Below, in pieces: positions 34,354 through 42,775 of a DNA stretch of 64,000 bases. The first letter of the stretch is position 1, and the number at the start of each line of letters is the position of its first letter. The DNA is taken from positions 248,001-312,000 of the forward strand of contig NZ_WBZD01000017.1 in assembly GCF_009720365.1 (NCBI RefSeq), read 5' to 3'. Under the pieces are notes generated by a model. It was not told where the DNA came from. It did not search any database and worked only from the letters and a program-made list of their open reading frames with translations. The stretch is from Catellatospora paridis. Its GTDB lineage: Bacteria; Actinomycetota; Actinomycetes; Mycobacteriales; Micromonosporaceae. A program made the position numbers and the translations under genes.

Positions 34354-35382
34354 TCAGCCGGGCGGGGTGAACTCGGCGCGGACGCCGAGCAGGCGGACCG
34401 GGCGGTCGGCGGGGAAGGCGGCCAGAGCTGCCAGGGCGGCCCGTTCGACGGCCGCCGGGTCGGTGGTGGGCGCGTCGAGGGTGTGGCCGTGGGTGCGGGT
34501 GGTGAACGGGGCGTAGCGCACCTTCACCACCACCCGCCCCACCGCGCGCTCCTGCGCCGCCACCGCGTCGGCGACCCGCACGGCCAGCACCAGCACCTCC
34601 CGGCGCACCTCGGCCCAGTCTTCGAGGTCGGCCTGGAACGTCGTCTCCTTGCTCAGCGACCGCGCGACGTAGGGCGCTCCTGTCACCGGGGTGTCGTCCT
34701 CGCCGTGCGCGAGCCGCACCAGCCAGGGCCCGGTGGCCGGCCCCAGTGCGGCGGCCAGTTCCTGCGGGTCGGCGGCGGCCAGCTCGGCGACGGTGTGCAG
34801 GCCCCGCGAGGCGAGCCGTTTCGCGGTCTTCGCACCGATGCCCCACAGCGCGTCGGTGGGCCGGGCGTCCATCACCTCGCCCCAGTTCGACCGCGTCAGC
34901 CGGAACACGCCGGCGGGCTTGCCGAACCCGGTGGCGAGCTTGGCGCGCAGGCGGTTGTCGCCGATGCCGACGGTGCAGTCGAGGCCGGTCGCGTCCCGCA
35001 CCCGCCGCTGGACGTCGCGGGCGGCGGCCTCCGGGTCGCCGGTGTCCAGGGCGAGGAACGCCTCGTCCCAGCCGAGCACCTCCACCACCGCGCCGGTGTC
35101 CCGCAGCGCCGCCATGACCAGCGCCGACGCCTGCTCGTACGCGGCGGAGTCGACGGGCAGGAACACCGCGTCCGGGCACCTGCGGGCGGCGACGCGCAAC
35201 GGCTGCCCCGAGTGCACGCCGTACTCCCGCGCCTCGTACGAGGCGGTGCTGACCACGCCGCGTTTGCTCGGGTCGCCGTCCCCACCCACCACCACCGGCC
35301 GCCCGCGCAGCTCCGGACGGCGCAGCACCTCGACCGCGGCCACGAACTGGTCCAGGTCCACGTGCAGCACCCAGCCGGTCAC
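34354..35382 (-). CDS. dinB: DNA polymerase IV, DinB2-type Y-family polymerase
   Basis: 342 residues from GTG. VLHVDLDQFVAAVE holds the first catalytic Asp (D9); SYEAREYGVHSGQPL is the finger region; LGWDEAFLALD holds the Asp-Glu pair in the GWDEA form seen in mycobacterial DinB2; a helix-hairpin-helix (ALWGIGAKTAKRLASRGLHT) and little-finger domain follow. The residue at position 14, occupied by an aromatic steric gate in most Y-family enzymes and by Leu in mycobacterial DinB2, is Val, predicting weak discrimination against ribonucleotides. No beta-clamp motif of the usual C-terminal kind is visible. Confidence 0.9.
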   Translation of the reverse strand: MTGWVLHVDLDQFVAAVEVLRRPELRGRPVVVGGDGDPSKRGVVSTASYEAREYGVHSGQPLRVAARRCPDAVFLPVDSAAYEQASALVMAALRDTGAVVEVLGWDEAFLALDTGDPEAAARDVQRRVRDATGLDCTVGIGDNRLRAKLATGFGKPAGVFRLTRSNWGEVMDARPTDALWGIGAKTAKRLASRGLHTVAELAAADPQELAAALGPATGPWLVRLAHGEDDTPVTGAPYVARSLSKETTFQADLEDWAEVRREVLVLAVRVADAVAAQERAVGRVVVKVRYAPFTTRTHGHTLDAPTTDPAAVERAALAALAAFPADRPVRLLGVRAEFTPPG

Positions 35383-35446
35383 CGACCCATCGTCGCCCGG
35401 TCAGGCTGCCGAGCGCGGCGAACCGGCGGATAATGGGCTGAGGAAC

Positions 35447-35719
35447 ATGATCAATGGGGGGTGGTCGGTGTCCTCGAATCGCCGGCCCCGACCGGCACTG
35501 GCACTGGGCGTCGTGGCGCTGCTGGCGGCGGCGTTCGCGGCCACCGCTGACCCGGCCGGTTCGCGGGCGCTGCCCGGCCCCTCGGTCTCCGACACCGTGC
35601 AGGCCGAACCCCTGGCGCGACCCTGGCCGCCACCACGGCCCGACGTTCACGATGCGCAGTCCGGCCCGTCGCACGCGCGTCCGTGGCCGCCGCCCCAGCC
35701 GGCCGCGCCCGGCGTGTAG
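35447..35719 (+). CDS. Short secreted or membrane-anchored Pro-rich protein
   Basis: 90 residues. After a short Arg-containing start, one hydrophobic segment (ALALGVVALLAAAFAATA, ~18-35) resembles a signal peptide; the mature part repeats RPWPPPRP and RPWPPPQP. A GATAAT hexamer stands 11 nt upstream and GAGG precedes the ATG. The final 73 nt overlap the 3' end of the convergent MFS gene. No family recognised; could be spurious. Confidence 0.4.
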   Translation: MINGGWSVSSNRRPRPALALGVVALLAAAFAATADPAGSRALPGPSVSDTVQAEPLARPWPPPRPDVHDAQSGPSHARPWPPPQPAAPGV

Positions 35720-36939
35720 CCGTCGCGGTCGGCAGGACGCGGGGAGGGCGCATCGGTCTCGGGTCGGCGGCCGATGCGCGTTGCGGCCAGGAAGGTGAGA
35801 GCCGCGGCGACGCCGAGCACGACGCGGTGGTCGAGCAGTTCGACCGCGCCCGCGCCGACGGCGATGGTCAGCGCCGTCGGGGCGAACAGGGCGGTGCCGG
35901 CCGTCGCGGCGACCCGGCCGATCAGCTCCGCGGGCGTATACCGCTGCACGGCCGTCATCGCGGCGACGACCGTCCACGGCAGACCCACGCCGAGCAGCAC
36001 CCGGCCCAGGGCGACGGCCGGCGTCGACGGTACGCACTGCAGCGCCAGGCCGAGCGCGGACAGCGCGGCGCCCCACCACGCCACGGCGGGCTCGCCGCGG
36101 CGGTCCAGCAGCCGCCCGCACAGCAGCCCGCCCGCGACCGACCCGGCGCCCTGCGCCGCGGCCAGCACGCCGGCGAACTCGGGCGCCCGCCCCAGATCCT
36201 CGACGATGACCAGGTATGCCGCCGCGTTGGACAGCCCCGACATCGCCACCGCCGCCGAACCGGTCGCCACGAGCGCGCGCAGCGTCGGGTGCCGCCACAG
36301 GAAGCCCATGCCCTCGCGGGTGTGCCGCAGCAGCGAGCCCGTGCCGGGTGTGGTCGCGGGCAGGGCGCCGGGGCGGATGGCCGCGTAGCAGGCGGCGGCC
36401 AGGGCCAGCGCCAGCGCGGCGAGCACGGCCACCGAGGGGCCGCCGTGCAGCGTGAACAGCGCCGCCCCGGCCAGCGGCGCGACGAGTTTCAAGCCCTCCT
36501 GCAGGCTCATCCGCAGGCTGTTCACGCCGCCGAGCCGGTCGGCGGGCACGGCCGCCTGGAGGATCACGGCCTCGCCCGCGTCGAGCAGCACGAAGCTGAC
36601 GCCGTAGCCGAGCATCACCGCGAAGATCAGCCAGGTCTGGGCGGGTCCGCGTACGGCGAGCAGGGTCAGCAGGACGGCGGCCATGGCGATGCTGGTCGTC
36701 ACCAGCAGCCGCTGCCGGGGCAGCCGGTCGACCAGGGCGCCCAGCACCGGGCCGGCCAGCGACGGCAGGTAGACGCACAGGCCGCACAGCGCGGCGAGGC
36801 TCGCCGAGCCGGTCAGCGTGAGCACCCACACCGACGCGGCCAGCGACATGGCCGTGCTGCCGAATCCGGAAGCGAGGGTGACCCCGAGAAACAGCCTGGC
36901 ATTGCGGTCGCCGAGCACCGCCGTCGGTCCGCCGCCCAT
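35647..36939 (-). CDS. MFS transporter
   Basis: 430 residues with about twelve hydrophobic helices. Between helices 2 and 3, GALVDRLPRQRLLV is the MFS signature loop (G-x3-D-R-x-G/R-R type). NSLRMSLQEG and RHTREGMGFLWRHPTLR are typical of the MFS_3/enterobactin-exporter-like group, so small-molecule efflux is likely. The ATG has a strong GGAGGAAG Shine-Dalgarno. The C-terminal ~25 residues are an uncommon Gly/Asp-rich tail that overlaps the opposing small gene. Confidence 0.87.
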   Translation of the reverse strand: MGGGPTAVLGDRNARLFLGVTLASGFGSTAMSLAASVWVLTLTGSASLAALCGLCVYLPSLAGPVLGALVDRLPRQRLLVTTSIAMAAVLLTLLAVRGPAQTWLIFAVMLGYGVSFVLLDAGEAVILQAAVPADRLGGVNSLRMSLQEGLKLVAPLAGAALFTLHGGPSVAVLAALALALAAACYAAIRPGALPATTPGTGSLLRHTREGMGFLWRHPTLRALVATGSAAVAMSGLSNAAAYLVIVEDLGRAPEFAGVLAAAQGAGSVAGGLLCGRLLDRRGEPAVAWWGAALSALGLALQCVPSTPAVALGRVLLGVGLPWTVVAAMTAVQRYTPAELIGRVAATAGTALFAPTALTIAVGAGAVELLDHRVVLGVAAALTFLAATRIGRRPETDAPSPRPADRDGYTPGAAGWGGGHGRACDGPDCAS

Positions 36940-37009
36940 GACTTCCTCCCCATAGTTGAGTCCGAGCGGCTCATCATGGGCGGCCCGCGGTGGCCTGTCA
37001 ATGTGGACG

Positions 37010-37708
37010 TCAGCCGGCGTGGACTCCGGTGCCGGCACCGGGCGTAGCGGCCCGGTACGCCCGGCGCAGCTCGGCCACGGCGACCCGCAGCAGCACCGGA
37101 CGGCCGTCCAGATCGACGGTGTCGAGGTCGTCCACTGCGTGTTTAACCAGGGAATACAGTGCTCCAGCCGGGGCGTCGGCGGCCGCGGTGAGACCCGTGC
37201 GCACCAGCGCGGCGCGTGGGCGGGTGCCGTCCCAGGGCGGGTCCGCGGCCATCCGCGCCGCCGCGGAACGGGCGGCGGCGCGCAGCGCGGCGACCGGGGC
37301 AGTGTCAACGCAGTGTTGACAATCGCGATCGTCGGTGGCGGCCGCCTGCTCGCCGAGCCGGGCCGCGCGCTGCTCCGCGGCCTGGCGCGAGCGCAGGCCG
37401 AGCGCCGCCGCGACCCGATTCCAGCTCACGCCCCGCCGACGGGCGGCGGCCAGCAGGTCGCGCTCCGCGTCGTCGATCGCGGCGCGCAGGCTGCGCAGGT
37501 CCGCCAGCGCGCCGACGATCTCCTCCGCGTCGCCCCGCACGGCCGCCAGCACGCGCCGGTGCTGGTCCAGGCCGACCGTGCCGACATGATGACGATGCGG
37601 CTCTCCGCTGGGAGCCGGCGTGCCGTGACGGAGCCGGTCCAGGCCGCCGGCGGCAGAGGCCGAGCCGGAACGGTGCGAGTCCAGGTCGTCGATGGCGGAG
37701 GGGGTCAC
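37010..37708 (-). CDS. HSP18-type transcriptional regulator-like protein
   Basis: 232 residues from GTG 37708 (TTG 37744 would extend it). The core ALADLRSLRAAIDDAERDLL then AAARRRGVSWNRVAAALGL and RSRQAAEQRAARL is the helix-turn-helix pattern of proteins labelled HSP18 transcriptional regulators in Micromonosporaceae. The C-terminal half has a Cys pair (DCQHCVD) unlike typical members. An operator-like motif TGTCAAC-N5-GTTGACA lies just upstream and recurs inside the gene. No hsp18 gene is adjacent. Confidence 0.6.
   Translation of the reverse strand: MTPSAIDDLDSHRSGSASAAGGLDRLRHGTPAPSGEPHRHHVGTVGLDQHRRVLAAVRGDAEEIVGALADLRSLRAAIDDAERDLLAAARRRGVSWNRVAAALGLRSRQAAEQRAARLGEQAAATDDRDCQHCVDTAPVAALRAAARSAAARMAADPPWDGTRPRAALVRTGLTAAADAPAGALYSLVKHAVDDLDTVDLDGRPVLLRVAVAELRRAYRAATPGAGTGVHAG
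37303..37321. promoter_or_regulatory. Operator-like inverted repeat, intragenic copy
   Basis: TGTCAAC, 5-nt spacer, GTTGACA, exactly the same arms and spacing as the copy at 37739-37757. It lies inside the HSP18-type regulator gene, where it encodes CQHCVD. Confidence 0.45.
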
Positions 37709-37738
37709 GGCGCCATGGTCGTCGGCCGACCATCGCGG

Positions 37739-37757
37739 TGTCAACGTCGCGTTGACA
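37739..37757. promoter_or_regulatory. Operator-like inverted repeat, promoter copy
   Basis: TGTCAAC-N5-GTTGACA, extended by one more pair to GTGTCAACG/CGTTGACAC (37738-37758). It occupies the gap just upstream of the HSP18-type regulator and just after the phosphotransferase stop. TTGACA in the arm may also be the -35 element, so binding would block RNA polymerase. Confidence 0.6.
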
Positions 37758-37759
37758 CG

Positions 37760-38716
37760 TCAGCGGGTGAGCAGCTCGACCTCTTCGGTCAGCAGGCGGG
37801 CCAGGCCGGTCTGCCGCCACTCGTCGGTGATGCCGCGGCTGGGCACCTCCACCGTCATCAGCAGGTAGAGGTAGAGGCGGTACAGCGCGAGCCGGCGCCG
37901 GGCCGCGGCGTCGAAGGCCACCGGCGCGCCGGTCGCGGCGGCGTAGCCGCGCACGAACGGATGCTCCGGCTCGTCCTCGACCCGGCGCAGCAGCAGCGGC
38001 GACACGAAGTCGACCAGGGGGTCGCCGTACAGGTAGCGCTCGCCGTCGACCAGGCCGGTGAGCCGGCCGCCCGCGGCGAGCACGTTGCCGTCCCACAGGT
38101 CGAAGTGGACCAGCGCGGGCCGCTCGACCTCGTCCAGCTCGGGACTGTCCGCGACCACGCGGCGGATCACGTCGGCGGGCACGGGCAGGGCCACCTGCCA
38201 GGCGGCCGCGTCGGCGAGCATCGCCTCGACCATCGCGGTGAACGCCGCGCGCCAGGTGGCCGCCTGCGGCCGCGAGCCGGGGTAGCCGAGGCGGTCGCCG
38301 GTGACCGTGTGCACGCGGGCCACGGCCGCGCCGAGGTGTGCGCGCACCGCGTCGTGGTCGCCGTCGCGGTCGGCGCTGAGCGCCACACCGGGCAGGAACG
38401 TGGTGAACAGCCAGCCGTCGCCGTGGTGCAGCACGCGCGGGACGGGCACGTCGGGCACCTGGCCGGCGACCAGCCGGAAGTACGCCGCCTCGCAGGCGAT
38501 CATGCCTTGCTCGTAGGTGAGCAGCGGGATCTCGGGGGACGGGCCGACCTTGAGCACGACCTCGCGGCCGTCGGACAGGCGTACCCGCCACACCGCCGCG
38601 AACCCGCCGCCGGACAGCTCCGCGCGAGCCGCGACGGTCAGGCCGGACCCGAAGGCCGCGCGCACCATCGCCGCGACGTCGTCGGGGGTGAGCTCAGGCT
38701 GGGTGGGGCTGCGCAT
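37760..38716 (-). CDS. Aminoglycoside phosphotransferase (APH) family protein
   Basis: 318 residues. Kinase-like N-lobe with EVVLKVGPS (ATP-binding Lys); catalytic loop ALVHFDLWDGNVLA containing the H-x-D-x5-N pattern; and LVDGERYLYGDPLVDF, where the usual IDWE is VDGE. The family phosphorylates aminoglycosides, sugars, choline or other small molecules, and most chromosomal members have unknown substrates. ATG 38716 is chosen with GGAAGAA upstream. Confidence 0.85.
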   Translation of the reverse strand: MRSPTQPELTPDDVAAMVRAAFGSGLTVAARAELSGGGFAAVWRVRLSDGREVVLKVGPSPEIPLLTYEQGMIACEAAYFRLVAGQVPDVPVPRVLHHGDGWLFTTFLPGVALSADRDGDHDAVRAHLGAAVARVHTVTGDRLGYPGSRPQAATWRAAFTAMVEAMLADAAAWQVALPVPADVIRRVVADSPELDEVERPALVHFDLWDGNVLAAGGRLTGLVDGERYLYGDPLVDFVSPLLLRRVEDEPEHPFVRGYAAATGAPVAFDAAARRRLALYRLYLYLLMTVEVPSRGITDEWRQTGLARLLTEEVELLTR

Positions 38717-38998
38717 CGCGCGATTCTTCCACGGCCCCCGGCGCGCGGCGGTCCGCCGACCGCACCGAGGACGATGGGCGGGGAGTGGGAACGTCGAGCC
38801 GACCAGCGCGTTGTGCAACGCGCGTGCCGGGCAGGGCCTGCCGTCCGGTGTGACTGCCGACGGCGGACCGGGCAACCGGCGCAGTCGGCTCGCCGTCCAC
38901 AAAGTCCAGTGAAGCACGCTGTATGCGGTTTCGCGCATGCGTTCGCATGGATGTTACATGAACGTTGTGTTATAGATCGATGGCAGACGGTAGCCGGA
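38717..38998 (-). promoter_or_regulatory. Upstream region of the APH-family gene
   Basis: 282 bp with no convincing gene. A less GC-rich stretch (GTTACATGAACGTTGTGTTA near 38952-38971) and a small palindrome CATGCGTTCGCATG (38936-38949) lie near the end of the GNAT gene. No regulator can be assigned. Confidence 0.3.
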
Positions 38999-39733
38999 TC
39001 AGCGGTGGCGGACCCAGATGTTGGGTTCGGTGTACACCCCGGTGTCGGCCGCGCGATCGACGCGCAGGGTGCTCAGCCCGGCGGGGATGACGTAGTCGCC
39101 CGAGTCGGGCAGCGCCAGGCCGGTCCAGCTCTCCCAGTCGGCCACCGTGCCGGTGATGACCTGCGAGCGGGGCGCGGCGGCCAGCACCTGCGCGCCCATC
39201 CGGACATGGGTGCGCAGCCACGGGTCCTGCGGCAGCCCGTCCGGCCGGGTCCACTCCTGGTAGCGCTCGATCGGGGTGAGCGGGTAGCGGGCCTTGTGCG
39301 TGGGCCGGACCGGGCAGATCACCCGGGTGCGGCCGCGCCGCGCGGCGTCCTCGCACAGTGCGGTGAGCAGCTTCGCGGCCAGTCCCGCGCCCGTCCGGTC
39401 GGGGTGCACCTGCGCGGCGAGCACGGCGTGCGTATCCGGCGTGCGCCCGGCGTCATGCGCCGCCAGGGCGCGGGCGAGGCTGTCGTTGTACCCGGTGGGC
39501 AGGTCGTCGACCTCGCCGTTCCAGCACAGCGGCACCGCCCAGCCCGCCGCGACGGGCTCGTCGCCGTCGAGCAGCACCAACTCCAGCTCGGCGAACAGCT
39601 CACGGACGCGTCCGATGTGCAGTCCGGTCTCCTGGTCGTGGAAGATGAACTCCGGCCAGCCGCCGTCGAACAGCCGGTCGAGCTGCTCCTGCGGGCGGGG
39701 GCGGGCGTGCAGGGGCTCCGTGGTGAGGCTCAC
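38999..39733 (-). CDS. GNAT-family acetyltransferase
   Basis: 244 residues. AVLAAQVHPDRTGAGLAAKLL is the acetyl-CoA binding motif A (Q/R-x-x-G-x-G/A; here with a partly divergent R-T-G-A-G-L), preceded by a beta-strand-rich N-terminus and followed by CEDAARRGRTRVICPV. Cytoplasmic enzyme using acetyl-CoA; acceptor unknown. GTG start with TAGCCT (minus strand, 39740-39745) 6 nt upstream, fitting a leaderless transcript. It is 9 bp downstream of the DUF3159 gene, so read-through from there is also possible. Confidence 0.8.
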   Translation of the reverse strand: MSLTTEPLHARPRPQEQLDRLFDGGWPEFIFHDQETGLHIGRVRELFAELELVLLDGDEPVAAGWAVPLCWNGEVDDLPTGYNDSLARALAAHDAGRTPDTHAVLAAQVHPDRTGAGLAAKLLTALCEDAARRGRTRVICPVRPTHKARYPLTPIERYQEWTRPDGLPQDPWLRTHVRMGAQVLAAAPRSQVITGTVADWESWTGLALPDSGDYVIPAGLSTLRVDRAADTGVYTEPNIWVRHR

Positions 39734-39742
39734 CGGGCGAGG

Positions 39743-40408
39743 CTAGACCTCGGCGGGCGCGGTTTTGATCACGGGGTGGCGCAGGCCGGGGTGGTCCTCG
39801 GGCAGGGATCGGCGCATCACGTACCAGCTGACGGCCAGGCACGCCGCGACCACCGGCCAGGTCAGCGCCACGAAGCTGAACGCCAGCGCCTCGGTCTGGC
39901 CCGCCCAGGCCAGCGGCAGCCAGACCGCGAGCCGCACGACGTACTGCATCACCCAGATCCAGCTGGCCCGGCTGTACGCGCGCAGCAGCGCCGGGTCGCG
40001 CCGCCACGAACTGCGCTGGCCGAGCACCCCGCCGACGACCACGCCGAGCAGCGGCCAGCGCAGCACGATGCTGACCGCCCAGGCCAGCGCGCTGGCGGCG
40101 TTGGTGGCGATGCGGATCAGGAAGAACGCCTCGGGGCGGTCGGTGTACAGCGCGATCAGCGCGGCGACGACCACGCCGAGCAGACCGACCAGCACCGCGC
40201 CGAGCTTGTCGCCGCGCAGCACCCGCCACACCCCGATCACCACGGTGACCGCGACCGCCGCACCCGCGCCCCACTCGATCGAGCGGTCGCCGGCCACGAA
40301 GGCGATGCCGAAGGCCAGGGGGCCGAGCGTGGCGTCCAGCGCGGCGCGGCGTCCGCCGAGCAGTTCGGCGAAGCTCTCACCGGCGGGTTCGGGCCGGGTG
40401 GCGGTCAC
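39743..40408 (-). CDS. DUF3159 family membrane protein
   Basis: 221 residues with the typical six-helix DUF3159 layout: FAELLGGRRAALDATLGPLAF before helix 1, then RGDKLGAVLVGLLGVVVAAL, and a C-terminal YVVRLAVWLPLAWAG and VSWYVMRRSLPEDHPG. Function unknown; conserved in actinobacteria. GTG start. An iron-box-like sequence lies 24-42 bp upstream. Confidence 0.85.
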   Translation of the reverse strand: MTATRPEPAGESFAELLGGRRAALDATLGPLAFGIAFVAGDRSIEWGAGAAVAVTVVIGVWRVLRGDKLGAVLVGLLGVVVAALIALYTDRPEAFFLIRIATNAASALAWAVSIVLRWPLLGVVVGGVLGQRSSWRRDPALLRAYSRASWIWVMQYVVRLAVWLPLAWAGQTEALAFSFVALTWPVVAACLAVSWYVMRRSLPEDHPGLRHPVIKTAPAEV

Positions 40409-40431
40409 GGGTTCTCCAGCGGTCGTCGGGG

Positions 40432-40450
40432 TTAGGTGAGCCTAGCCTGT
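40432..40450. promoter_or_regulatory. Iron-box-like site (DtxR/IdeR/DmdR family)
   Basis: The minus strand of 40432-40450 matches the Streptomyces DmdR1-type consensus TTAGGTTAGGCTCACCTAA at 16 of 19 positions. It lies between the divergent DUF3159 and M20 hydrolase genes and would block promoter access when iron is abundant. The consensus is recalled knowledge; binding is inference. Confidence 0.5.
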
Positions 40451-40520
40451 TCTGCATCGAGCGGGAAGCGGCCGCGTCCTGCGCTGGGACATTCCGCCCC
40501 GACCTGGTAGGAAGATCCTT

Positions 40521-41828
40521 ATGCGTACGCCCGCCACTGACGAGGTTATCGACCTCTGCCGCGACCTGATCCGCATCGACACCACCAACACGGGTGATCT
40601 GGCCACCAGCGCCGGGGAGCGGGGCGCCGCCGAGTACGTCGCGACCAAGCTCAGCGAGGTCGGCCTCGACCCGCAGCTGCTGGAGAGCCGGCCGGGCCGG
40701 GCCAGCGTGGTCACCCGCATCCCGGGCGCGGACTCCTCGCGCGGGGCGCTGCTGATCCACGGGCACCTGGACGTGGTGCCGGCCGACGCGAGCGAGTGGT
40801 CGGTGCACCCGTTCTCGGGGGAGATCAAGGACGACTTCATCTGGGGTCGCGGCGCGGTCGACATGAAGGACTTCGACGCCATGTCGCTGGCCGTGGTGCG
40901 CGACTGGCAGCGGACCGGCTACGTGCCGCCGCGCGACATCGTGCTCGCCTACACCGCCGACGAGGAGGCGGGCAGCGACTACGGCGCGGCGTTCCTCGTC
41001 GACGAGCACCGGGACCTGTTCGAGGGCTGCACCGAGGCGATCGGCGAGGTCGGCGGCTTCTCCTACACGGTCAGCAACGACCTGCGCCTCTACATGATCC
41101 AGACGGCCGAGAAGGGCATCGACTGGCTGCGCGTGCACGCCACCGGCCGCCCCGGCCACGGCTCCTTCGTGCACGACGACAACGCCGTGACGGCGCTGTC
41201 CGAGGCCGTCGCGCGCGTCGGCCGCCACCGCTTCCCGGTCGTGGTGACCCCGACCGTGCGGGCCTTCCTGGAGGAGGTCGGCGAGGCGCTGCAGATCGAG
41301 ATCGACCCGGACGACCCCGAGGCGGCCATCGCCAAGCTCGGCCCGATCGCCACCATGATCGGCGCCACGATCCGCAACACCGCCAACCCGACCCGCCTGA
41401 ACGCCGGTTACAAGGACAACGTCATCCCCGGGCGGGCGAGCGCCACGATCGACTGCCGGACCCTGCCGGGGCAGTTCGAGCTGTTCCGCGAGCAGCTGGT
41501 GGAGGTGCTCGGGCCGGATCTGGAGATAGAGTCGATTCACCGCCAGCCCGCGCTGGAGACCGGGTTCGACGGGGCGCTGGTGGATGCGATGGCACTGGCG
41601 CTCAAGGCCGAGGACCCGGGCGCGCACGCAGTCCCGTACATGCTTTCGGGTGGCACCGACGCCAAGTCGTTCGCCCGGCTCGGTATCCGCTGCTTCGGTT
41701 TCGCCCCGCTGCGCCTGCCGCCCGACCTGAACTTCTCCGCGTTGTTCCATGGCATCGACGAGCGCGTGCCGGTGGAGGGACTACAGTTCGGCGTGCGGGT
41801 ACTGGACAGGTTCCTGCGGCAGAGTTAG
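40521..41828 (+). CDS. M20/M25/M40-family metallohydrolase
   Basis: 435 residues. LLIHGHLDVVPAD (first metal His and Asp), IWGRGAVDMKDFDAM (bridging Asp), YTADEEAGSDYGA (catalytic and metal Glu), and SGGTDAKSFARLGIRCFGF are the conserved M20 blocks; the dimerisation lid lies between (~190-310). It cleaves amide bonds of dipeptides or N-acyl amino acids using two zinc ions. Its promoter may overlap the iron-box-like site at 40432-40450. ATG at 40521. Confidence 0.9.
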   Translation: MRTPATDEVIDLCRDLIRIDTTNTGDLATSAGERGAAEYVATKLSEVGLDPQLLESRPGRASVVTRIPGADSSRGALLIHGHLDVVPADASEWSVHPFSGEIKDDFIWGRGAVDMKDFDAMSLAVVRDWQRTGYVPPRDIVLAYTADEEAGSDYGAAFLVDEHRDLFEGCTEAIGEVGGFSYTVSNDLRLYMIQTAEKGIDWLRVHATGRPGHGSFVHDDNAVTALSEAVARVGRHRFPVVVTPTVRAFLEEVGEALQIEIDPDDPEAAIAKLGPIATMIGATIRNTANPTRLNAGYKDNVIPGRASATIDCRTLPGQFELFREQLVEVLGPDLEIESIHRQPALETGFDGALVDAMALALKAEDPGAHAVPYMLSGGTDAKSFARLGIRCFGFAPLRLPPDLNFSALFHGIDERVPVEGLQFGVRVLDRFLRQS

Positions 41829-41887
41829 GCCCGGTCGTGCGCGGCCGGGAACCGGCCTGTCTCGTCGTATGAAGGAGTAACCGAGTA

Positions 41888-42538
41888 ATGAGCGACAACC
41901 ACGCCGCCGTCGAGGCCGCGCTGGAAGAGATGATCACCGCCGCCCGGGCGCACCTGGCCGCTGTACGCGACGCCAAGGGTGAGGTCGACAGCGATGACGT
42001 CTGGCGTGCCTACGTGGCGTTCAACAACGCCGCCGTCACCTACGACGACGCCCTCTCGGAGACGTACGGCGAGCCGCTGCCCTGGGAGGTGGAGCCGATC
42101 GACCTGGAGAAGGCCGACCGGTTCATGGCCGACCTCGTCGCCGCCGAGCAGGCCCCGACCGACCCGCACCCGAAGGTGATCTCGGTCCGGCAGCGCCGCG
42201 ACTACCTGATCCCGAGCGTGTCCGCGCTGATCAGCGCCGCCGAGCTGGCCCGCCGTGAGGCCGGTCTCAGCGACGCCGACTCCGAGCCGGTGGCCTCGGT
42301 CGCCGACGCGGTGCTGGAGCTGCTGCAGAGCTCCGACGGCTCGCTCGCCGCGCTGGACATCCCGGAGCTGGAGCCGCTGGACGGCATCGTCACCGTCGCC
42401 GAGGTGGACAAGTCCCTGGAGCCCGACGACTTCGAGGAGACCGACGCCAACGGCCCGTTCACCCTGGGCGCCTCCGACAAGCTGGTGGCCCGCCTGGACG
42501 AGCACCTCAACGGCGACATCATGGAGGACCAGGACTGA
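41888..42538 (+). CDS. Conserved acidic hypothetical protein
   Basis: 216 residues, strongly acidic and helical: ALEEMITAARAHLAAVRDAK at the N-terminus, and VDKSLEPDDFEETDANG near the end. No catalytic motif, signal or membrane segment. AAGGAG is 9 nt before the ATG, and the gene lies 59 bp after the M20 hydrolase, so they are probably cotranscribed. Function unknown. Confidence 0.7.
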   Translation: MSDNHAAVEAALEEMITAARAHLAAVRDAKGEVDSDDVWRAYVAFNNAAVTYDDALSETYGEPLPWEVEPIDLEKADRFMADLVAAEQAPTDPHPKVISVRQRRDYLIPSVSALISAAELARREAGLSDADSEPVASVADAVLELLQSSDGSLAALDIPELEPLDGIVTVAEVDKSLEPDDFEETDANGPFTLGASDKLVARLDEHLNGDIMEDQD

Positions 42539-42556
42539 CGTCCTGATCCATCGGCT

Positions 42557-42587
42557 GCGGCGCGTACCCGGACGGGGTGCGCGCCGC
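42557..42587 (+). terminator. Hairpin terminator
   Basis: Arms GCGGCGCGTACCC (42557-42569) and GGGTGCGCGCCGC (42575-42587) pair at all 13 positions, with one G-U pair and a 5-nt loop, 18 nt after the stop of the acidic protein gene. Confidence 0.7.
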
Positions 42588-42775
42588 CTGCGTTTCGGGG
42601 CGGGGCGACCCGGTCGGCTTCCGTGCGCCGCGCGAGCAGGCCTGGGCCTCGCTCCTGACCGCTTTCGGGTCCCAGACGGGCGGATGGGAGCACGTTCCGT
42701 CGGCCGGCGGTGCGTCGTTCGTCGCACGTCGGCTCCGCCCCGCCGCCGACCGGGCGGGTGCGCCTGGTCGCAGCG

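Noticed and set aside
39722-39734. GGTGAGGCTCACC resembling the core of an iron box
   Set aside because: It overlaps the GNAT start codons (GTG AGC CTC ACC) and the outer consensus positions do not match; likely chance.
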